From Amaurobius ferox (Eukaryota > Arthropoda > Arachnida > Araneae > Amaurobiidae): 64,000 bases of DNA. Numbering within the stretch: the first letter of the stretch is position 1; each line of letters starts with the position of its first letter. The position numbers and the translations under genes were made by a program. This document shows positions 55,809-64,000 of this stretch, piece by piece. The notes below the pieces were generated by a model that saw only the letters and a list, made by a program, of their open reading frames with translations, ran no database searches and was not told the origin of the DNA. Location of the stretch: positions 119,829,239 through 119,893,238 of the forward strand of contig OX578145.1 of NCBI GenBank assembly GCA_951213105.1. Direction: 5' to 3'.

Positions 55809-57217
55809 CACTATCCGACACAGAAAATGCAACACCATGAAAGAGCTAATAGAGTGGGATGATAAAGGACACACAGACAGAGCTGGCATATATAAATAAG
55901 TGATGTTAATTCCAGAAGGATAATGCAATACAGAAATGGCATAGACAGGGTGATCAGTAGGCAGTAAAACCACCTCTTGCAGCGATACAAGCAGCAACCC
56001 TTTGAGGAACAGATGCAATGTGCGTGCGGGTAGTTTTCTGAGGGTTGGATGACTATATGCCTTCAACCATCCTCTACAGATCTTCCTCTGTTTGAGGCAG
56101 GGGCAGGGCAGTCAAACAACAGCCAATCACTTCCCATACATGTTCAATGGGTAAAAGATCTGGAGACAGCGGAGGCCAAAGAATCATCTGGACACCTTGC
56201 AAGGCTTGTCTGCTGATAGTTGCCATGTGCGGTCATACGCTATCTTGGTGAAAAATAGCATTTTGCAATCACTGAAGGTAGGGTAGTGCAACCGACCGCA
56301 GCACCTCATCCACATATCGTGCCATCATTGTGCCTCTGTTATGAACCAGAGGTGACCGGATATTGAAGCCAATGGCACCCCAAACCATAATGCCACGTTG
56401 TCGAGCAGTGTGGTGTTCAGCAGTCGCAGTAGGATTGAATCTGTTTCTATGTTGTCTTTAGACTCTCACACGGTGACTGTCATTTGACAAACAGAACCGA
56501 GACTCATCGCTGAACACTATCTTGCCCTATTCAGTCGTCCAGAGGCTTGGGCCCAATACCATTGCAATTTCTCATATTGGTGTCTTGTTGTCAATGGCAG
56601 TCTTCATAAAGGACGGTTTGAGTGCAAGCCATTTTCGGTTAATTGTTGAAAAGTGTTCTCACTGATATAGGAACATCTAATGTACCCTGAAAATTCTGCT
56701 GAATGTCAATAGTCGTCGTTTGTGGGGACGACACTGTACGCCTTTGAATGTGTTGATCAACACATGCTGACATAGGTCTGCAGGACATGTACCACTACAA
56801 TGATTCATATGCCCTTCTTCAATCCATCTTCTCCAACTCCTTTGTACAGTGGATGCATCTATGCATGTTTTAGCGGCGATACGCTGGTATGACCACCCAG
56901 CCATACGTTGCCCTAAAATCAATCCCCTTACATGATCATCCAAATGCTGAAATGGGCTTCAATGGCATCTCTTCAGCGATACATGTCTTCTGAAATGAAA
57001 AACTGCTCAGAAAATGGGTTTCTGTAAGCGACAGACAGTAACGACTGTTGGCTCATCTGCCGTTTCCATCCCTTTTATCCTGTGCTCTAATCACATGACC
57101 TAGTTGTATTTCAGATCATTTGCATACATCGGCTAGCTATGTTTGTCTCACAATTTGCATAATTATACAGCCAAAGCTTTATGGTGTTGGGTGTTGCATT
57201 TTCTATGTCATGTAGTG
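55809..57217 (-). mobile_element. Tc1-like transposon, copy 2
   Basis: Inverted repeats CACTATCCGACACAGAAAAT (55809) and the complement ATTTTCTATGTCATGTAGTG (ending 57217), flanked by TA. Length 1409 bp. Same family as copy 1. Confidence 0.9.
56000..56943 (-). pseudogene. Tc1-like transposase, inactivated
   Basis: The N-terminal region at 56943-56677 reads DDHVRGLILGQRMAGWSYQR, AAKTCIDASTVQRSWRRWIE. The catalytic part is recognisable only in pieces on the minus strand near 56390-56080 (MVWGAIGFN-type, a worn QQDxxxH region, then the PLPQTEEDL end). Several frameshifts. The helix-turn-helix region is better preserved here than in copy 1. Confidence 0.8.
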
Positions 57218-57620
57218 TAAGTTAGTATAAAAAAGAAAATTTTTTTAATAATGATTAAGGGCTTAAGTTAAGGACTTAAAAAAAAGAAAATGCTTTTGAC
57301 CATTGGTGTTTTGAAACGAAATCTGTAAGACATAAACACCATTGATAAATTGTTAAAACTGTTATATATTTCCCTGTAATAATAAAAAGTTTTATATTGC
57401 TCCATATTTTTGGCTTTCAGAGATTTTTAAAATTTACTTTATGTAAAGACGTTGTAATGTAATTTACTTTATGTAAAAATTTAAAATTTACTTTATGTAA
57501 AGACTTATTGTAAGACTTTGTTTAAATTCAGTGTGTTTTTTAAAATGTTTTTAGTCTTAAACTTCTAAATTTATATATTGCTCTGTCATATTAATTAATT
57601 TTTTCCCATATATTTTACAG

Positions 57621-57905
57621 GAGGAAGTTGAAACACATCTACAAAAATAGATGAAACATTCATTCAACATGAAATTCAGCTGTAATATGGTTTAAGACGT
57701 AACTGTATATATATATTTTCAAATGCATCATTGAACTGATGTATCATTCATACATTCATAGTTTATACATGTGTAATTTAAAATGATTGCATTAATTCTT
57801 CATTTTATACCATGATTTTATTCATAATCATCAGTACTAATTTGAGCATGCTATATTTTAATGATCATGTTTTTATCAAAATAAACATAAGTTCATTTAT
57901 TTCTA
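57621..57905 (+). CDS. BTB-ZF gene, candidate terminal exon with short coding part and 3' UTR
   Basis: Acceptor TATTTTACAG ends at 57620. Joined in phase 1 to the zinc-finger exon it adds only Gly-Gly-Ser before TGA (57629-57631). An AATAAA signal at 57880-57885 would allow polyadenylation near 57900. A tandem pair of 29 bp units (TTAGTTATAAAATATCAAAT) follows at 57931-57988. Phase and signals agree, but such a short tail could be chance. Confidence 0.45.
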
Positions 57906-58746
57906 CTTTTAACAATATTTATGAAATTAGGTTAGTTATAAAATATCAAATATAAATATGTTAGTTATAAAATATCAAATATAAATATGTAATTTATCTC
58001 TTGTAGAAGAAATGAAAATCACACTTTTGCATTTTACATTTTTGTAAATTATTGATATCGAAGAGTACTATCATATTGTCTATTCCTTTTTTATTTTGAA
58101 AAGAAAATGTGCAGTTTTGTTGTGAATTTTATATCTAATGTTTTATTAAATCACATAGCCTCTGTTATAATGTTAACTGTTAAAACTGCCACTTCATTTA
58201 ATTCATTACTTCCTAATGGACTGCTCTGATTTGCATAGTAACTTAAGAATCTCCTGCCATATTAAAAACCTGTTTTAATCATAAGTCACAAATCTTAAAT
58301 AATCAGTCCATTTGTTTTAAGATAAAATATTTTATGTTGCTAATGTAATATGCTTTGGAGATTGAATGATTTCTAAACATTAAAGCCATCTGCGAGTTAT
58401 TTGTCACTAAGAATACAAAGATGATCTCTTGAGAATGTATTTTAAAACAGGATTGCAGTATCAAACACCAGGTCAAATGCAAGCACAAGTATAATAGTTC
58501 TTCCCAGTGTTAAATTAATTTTGAAGACCATTTTGTTTATGGTATATTTTATTCAACCATTTAAATAAACATATTTATATAGTACGTCTTGAAAAAGCAA
58601 TTATAAAAAAGTTTCAAAAAATTAACATTAAAGAAGAAACTTAGTTGATATTCAAACTTATAAAGCCAATTACTTTTTAAACATGATTTTTCTGCACTTT
58701 ATCAATTGTCTCTAAAATTTTTTTTTTTTCATTTGTTCATTTTCAG

Positions 58747-58780
58747 TGGATATTACTAACAGCATGCTTGTTGAAAATGA
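58747..58780 (+). CDS. BTB-ZF gene, possible alternative 34 nt exon
   Basis: Acceptor TTCATTTTCAG ends at 58746, entered in phase 1 (VDITNSMLVENE). A consensus donor GTGAGT follows at 58781. A possible next exon at 61821 (after TTTATAAATTTTAG) would continue in phase for about 14 residues to a stop at 61864-61866. Weak evidence. Confidence 0.25.
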
Positions 58781-59298
58781 GTGAGTGATCATAAATTAAA
58801 GAGTAACTTACATGCTATTGCTAATTTTTTATTAATGTTTTGTTAATTTTCTTTCATTTTTAATAACTTGAGGAAAAAATAACGTATCATATTAAGCAAC
58901 TTTGCTCCTTAAATAATAAATTGAAGAGCAATTTAGATGATTTTGTGGAGCAGTTTAAAAATAAATAAATAAAATAATAATAATAATTACAAAGTAAACA
59001 AATACTTTAAATGTATTTTACAGCATTTCATTTATTTTATTTGTACAAAATAAACCATTTACATATGGCTACTCCTTGTCACTATTATTATATATAATAA
59101 AGTTTACTTTTATCAGAAGGTTTCACATTCATCTGGTACAGTTTCTTTCTGAAGACAATATCAGCTGCTCTGTCTGATTAGAGGTTGAAAAGTTCAGCAC
59201 TCAGTTCTTCTCAGAAGATAATGCAACAGAACTCATTCCATTCCTAAATTCCGTGTTAATTCCTTTCATGACTGAAAAGGCTTCAACCTTGTCATTAA

Positions 59299-59910
59299 CC
59301 CCTTGCCTGTGCTGCCCGAATCCAGTTCGGGCAACCCATCCGCGCCAAATTTGGAATGCCCGAACTGACTTCGGGCAAGCGAAAAATCAGTGTTTCTATT
59401 CCGTTAATCCCGAATTGAGTCCGTTTTGTTTTAGGAAATGTTCTACAATATAATTCATTGTTTTCCCAATAGATGGCAATACTTGTCCACATTTTTTTTG
59501 GAAGTAGGCGGGATCAGATAGCTTGATTAGGCGGGATATACACAAGAGTTTATTGTAAAGAGTGTGATGTCGGCTTGTGTGCCGTGTCATATTTGTCTTA
59601 TATATCATACTATAAAAGATTTGTGAAATTCTGAAAAATGATTCTGTGAAATGATTTGTGAAATTCAAAGGATTATTTGATTTATTTTGCTATAATTAAA
59701 CAATTTTGAGTAAAATATGAATATAATCCATTAATTTTCCACATGTATGTCAAAATATTAAATATAGTAGTTATTTCATATAAAAATTTATATTTTTACA
59801 AAATAAAATTTTTCTAACTTTTTTAAATGTTATAATGCACAAAATGAAAGCATAAAATTTTTTTTCCATTTTTGACCCATTTTCCTGAAATATGCTCCAC
59901 AGGCAAGGGG
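59299..59910. mobile_element. piggyBac-type MITE, TTAA target (second copy type)
   Basis: 612 bp with perfect 13 bp inverted repeats CCCCTTGCCTGTG, flanked by TTAA (59295-59298 and 59911-59914). Subterminal palindromes GCCCGAATCCAGTTCGGGC (59316) and GCCCGAACTGACTTCGGGC (59358) are likely binding sites. No coding capacity. Confidence 0.9.
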
Positions 59911-60112
59911 TTAATACTATCAGTAACCACAGAATATATACAAGGGGCACAATTAAAGTTTACTTAAAACGTTGCTCTCAATTAAAGCATGAACACATAG
60001 ATCTTTAGGTCTGAAATTTTTTTTTTTTTTTCAATTTTAAATGTAAGTAAAATTGTATACATTGAGTCTGTGACATTGGTCATAATTTGAATAATGACAA
60101 CCACTGGTATAA

Positions 60113-60174
60113 CCCAGCCATCCAAACGGTTACCTTACACCTTTCTGGTAGGTTGGACGGTCTGGGTCTCAACA
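60113..60174 (+). mobile_element. 5'-truncated SINE with perfect 16 bp TSD
   Basis: 62 bp containing the 3' part of the SINE family of 7084-7465 (AAACGGTTACCTTACACCTT, GACGGTCTGGGTCTCAACA), flanked by ACAACCACTGGTATAA (60097-60112 and 60175-60190). This fixes the SINE 3' end at an AAC-rich tail. Confidence 0.9.
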
Positions 60175-60190
60175 ACAACCACTGGTATAA

Positions 60191-63100
60191 GATGTTGAAC
60201 TTAATAGATTCACAATACCTTTATTAATTTCATTGTGAGACGAAATGATCTTACACAAGATAAAGTAAGTATTAAAAAGTACTAATGAGCAAGCATTAAA
60301 AGTTGTTGATACACACTATTTTTTTTTATAAGCCCTTTCTTGGTAGTGTTGTTTTTTAGTAGCCAATAGTTAGGAAAACATAGGCCAATAAGTAATCGTG
60401 CAAAAGATTTTACTTAGGACAGTGCAACGATTGTGGGAGTAGCTTCGTGTTCTTGCTGGCATTGAAACAAACATTTTTCTTACTTAGTACATGGAGAACA
60501 TAATTTTGCTTATGGCTTATAATACATTACTTTAGAATTGCTAGCTCAAGGCAACATGTTCCTCTTCCTAGGATAGAAAGGGGAGAAGGAAATTCTTAGG
60601 ACTTTGAGCCGCCGGTTATAAACTATTGGACTATAACATGAGGCAGCCTATTTTTTTATGATAATTCTTGAATGGCATTACCTCTCTGTTATTTTCTATT
60701 TGTATGTCCTTCTCATCAATGCCTTCTAAACTATTTGCAAAAAATAAGATCTGTCAATTCCTTTTTTTTTTAAGAACTTCATTTCTGCCTAAGTGTTGGG
60801 ACTAAAGGAGCTATGCTCATTTTGCTCCAATTACAATGATTAAATTGGGAAGTTTTGTGGTGTTATTTTCTTTCGGGCATTTCTACAGCTGTTGTCAGGT
60901 GGGAAGAAGAGGGGAGAGGAGGCCAGAAGGGAATAAGAGCTAACTCTGCTAAGTTGCATGTTAGGATGTACAGGGAACAGGGTTCTCTAAAGCAGTAAAG
61001 TGTTGTCTGTTATCATGTTGTCATGCCTGTTATGCAAATATATTTAACAGATACTGTCAAACATATATTACATAACAATGCTAAAATAAAAGTTTAAATT
61101 TAGAAATATATAAAAATTTTTTTGCATGAAAATTTCATATACCTGTAGTATACTGCAGTTAGCAGCTACAATTTAATATTTTCCTTAAATAGTATGCACA
61201 TCCTTTTGAAAAGTTATAAATTTTTTTTATCTATAATATTATTTTATCTATAATAAGATTTTTTTTAAAAAATTTGCAAAACATTGCATAAAAGGAATAC
61301 CATGAAAAATTATTTAAAATTGTCAAACTTAATCAGAATCATAAATAATTTACTGTTTATTTTAGGTATAAAAAATAAATTATTAAATATTATAAGAAAA
61401 CATTAAAAACTGATTACAATTGAAAGATGCATTATTATATATATTATATATATTTAGATCCCTATGGATAATTCAAATAGAAACCTTTCTACCATTTTCT
61501 TAAAAAATAATAAAAAAAAAAATGAATCACTTTTTTATAATATGCATAAAAAATAAATTATTAAATATTAAAACATTATACAACAAAAATAAATAAAATA
61601 TGCTTATAATTAAGCGTTTTTTTAAAAATAAGTTATTTAATATAATATTAAAAATTGCTTAAAAAAATACCTGCTTATAATCGAATGGGTGAGTATCATC
61701 AGAAAGAAGAGACAAATTGCAAGATAAGTTAAGCATGTATTTAATGCTGTTATAGCATTTTCCTTCAGCAGAGGAACTGGTAGAAACGTTTCAGTTTTTT
61801 AATGTTTTTATAAATTTTAGAGAACTTAACACTGAAAGTACAGGCTCTTTTAGACTTTTTTTCTGAGAATGAGTAAAATGTCATGTGTACCCTTCTGGTT
61901 TTCATTTATTCTTTTTCTTCAAAATAAAGTACACACATTCTCCCACCCTCTCCTTTTTCCTTTTCAAATTAGAATATTAATTAGTCAAATACTTCTTGTA
62001 AAGTTACTTACTTTTCAGAAAACAGTTTGGAAAGAGCATTATATTCTATTTCCAAACTAATTAAAAAGAGTAGGGAAAAAAAAAAAAAATCAGAAAATTT
62101 TCCGGAAAAACATGCTGGAAAATTTTCTGACCCACATCTCTAATGAAGGGCATCATCATGTTATGTTCTTTTATTGTCTGTTAAATTTTAATATTATGTA
62201 TTTGATACTGTAATTGACTACAACATTTTATTATAGATAATATATCTTTGCTTAAAATTGATTACATATTCATAATGTAAGCTATCTGAATAGCTTATTC
62301 ATCTGTTTTTTAAGCAATGAGTGTGTGTCTGTGTGTAGGGAAAAGTGTTCGTTATCTTAAGATTTAATTTTAAATAATATCTGGCATACAAGGTTTTACT
62401 TGTCTTTCATACATTCATACACATTAATGTTCAGCTTCACCAGTGTAGTAAATCTCCATATTTGCAAAATTTTGTTGCAATAAATTTATGTTACATAGAT
62501 GCATTTTTTTTTTGCAGTTTCTATAATATTATGATTGAACTAGTACCTGTGAATAATCACAGAAAAATTTTTATTCACTGAAAGTTAATAAATGTAAAAG
62601 ATCTTTGAGTTTGATTTTTTATGCCAAAGATATCTCCAAAAAGAATATTTTTAGTATAAATTTTACATAGTATTATTTACCTTTGTATAGTGACTCAAAA
62701 TGATCTCATTAAATCAGGTTTAATATTCTCTTTTTCAAGCCACTGGAGAATAATGGCAGAAGCTCTAAGTGTCGGTTAGGTCAAACTGTACATTTATGGA
62801 GAATTTTCGGTGAATATATGGAACTTTAACTCTGGTTTAAGATTTAATTAATCAGCTGAAAGTTATAAAATAAGTCAAAAATATTGTGTATAAAATGTTA
62901 TTATTGCAAAAGTGTATTTTAAAATAACATAATTTCTTACTTTGTTAAAAGCAAATAACATAAACAAACCCAAATCCTCGAACATGTGCATATGCTTGTT
63001 ATCATTCTACAAATGATAATAACATACATAAATTATTCACACTTAAAATTATGTTGTGTGATTTAAACTGATTCTACATAATTGAGTATATTACCATTCC

Positions 63101-64000
63101 ATGAGATGCTCCAAATATCATAATGTTGAAGCTTGTCTTTATATAAGCTTTCATTTGTAATTATTTCATTTAATTGCTTTAAAAATTTCTTTTTTGAAGT
63201 TCATACAATACATTTTGTGCATCAAATTGCCTGTAGTAAATGTTTTTTCATGTATAATGAAATCCGAATTATCACCCCTCTCCCCTGTAATAAACCACTG
63301 TTATCATTTTTGTGAAAATTATCATTTCTCTACAACGAATATGTTTTTAAAACCAAGATCTTAAATTTGAAATAATGTGCATTCTAATCAAATTAGAGAA
63401 AAAAAAGATCTATCTAGCTGTAGTTTTTTAAGCGTATCATTTCATGACTATGTAGTATCAGGTCTCCAGTTATCATACCTACCTCCCACAGGATATCTAT
63501 TAAAAATGTTCAAAATGCATTTAGAAGGTTTCAAAACATATATTTCTGGCAAAATTTCGAATTTGAAATTTTTTTTAAACAAACTATGTTTTATTTATGT
63601 AGTATTAGAAAGCAGAGAAAAAGGGGAGTAAAAGATGTACTATTTAAGTAAATATCAATTTAGGGAGGTAAAGCTTAGAATGACCATCCATTGTTGCATT
63701 TTTCTCTGACCAGTCCTCCCTCTCGAAAAATCTATAACAAGTTTTAATTACTGTAATTTCCAGTGTAGAAACCATGACATTAAGGTGTTTAAAACTTTAT
63801 TTTTTCTATCGGGTGCAGCATTTATGCCACAGTTTTAAATTCCTTTTTTCCCTATCATTAGTCAAAGCAATGTAAATCAAATGCTGTAAGTTTAGACATC
63901 AAACTTAACATCTTGAAGTTCCTACTCACAGTATTTTGTTAAGTGATCAGAAAAGTATTCTGAATTGGACAAAGTTGATTTAGTATTTCGATATTTTATA
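60191..64000. other. AT-rich region, no gene recognised
   Basis: No element protein, zinc finger or other domain was found on either strand. The only candidate exon is the weak one at 61821. If the BTB-ZF gene has further alternative finger exons, this would be an intron. Confidence 0.4.

Noticed and set aside
59253..59668. Open frames over the second piggyBac-type MITE
   Set aside because: Same reason; the frames come from palindromic GC-rich subterminal words.

Overview
The window looks like a piece of an AT-rich arthropod genome dominated by transposable elements. Only two host genes can be supported. On the minus strand near the left edge lies the first coding exon of major vault protein (MVP), running leftwards out of the window. 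On the plus strand a BTB zinc-finger transcription factor of the tramtrack/lola type is spread over at least four exons from about 13.6 kb to 49.1 kb, with candidate terminal exons at 57.6 kb and 58.7 kb. A ttk-type BTB gene points to an arthropod. MVP is missing from Drosophila and is generally considered lost in many insects, so a non-insect arthropod such as an arachnid is the best guess. That is inference, not proof.

Layout. 1-3.4 kb: MVP first coding exon, its intron 1 and small repeats. 3.4-13.6 kb: intergenic DNA or 5' intron, with a degenerate element remnant interrupted by SINEs (6.4-7.7 kb) and a 718 bp element with inverted repeats of about 215 bp and a perfect 8 bp target duplication (11.29-12.01 kb). 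13.64-14.43 kb: BTB exon. 14.4-29.6 kb: large intron holding a probable non-autonomous Helitron that carries a tandem array of tRNA-derived SINE monomers (15.5-17.7 kb), a broken mariner (18.0-19.4 kb) and a decayed Penelope-like element with an N-terminal GIY-YIG domain (22.6-25.7 kb). 29.6-46.6 kb: second intron, holding a hAT element (29.79-37.05 kb) split by a jockey-clade LINE, a minus-strand CR1/L2-like LINE (38.4-43.1 kb) split by another hAT remnant, and a piggyBac-type MITE. 46.6-49.1 kb: two more BTB-ZF exons, the second with four zinc fingers. 49.1-57.6 kb: MITEs, a hAT-like element that split a 58 bp tandem repeat and was itself hit by a Tc1-like element, a hAT C-terminal remnant and a second Tc1-like copy. 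57.6-64 kb: candidate terminal exons, a second piggyBac-type MITE and a truncated SINE.

The most unusual object is a full-length SINE at 7084-7465 (minus strand). Its head is a complete 5S rRNA-like sequence joined directly to a tRNA-like segment. It has an AAC-repeat tail and perfect 15 bp target-site duplications. Related tRNA-headed monomers without the 5S part form the array inside the Helitron. Several element boundaries are fixed by target duplications or by repeat-period arithmetic, giving a readable order of nested insertions. All transposase and reverse transcriptase genes seen are broken by stops, frameshifts or deletions. In the jockey LINE most breaks fall in C homopolymers, so some may be sequence errors.
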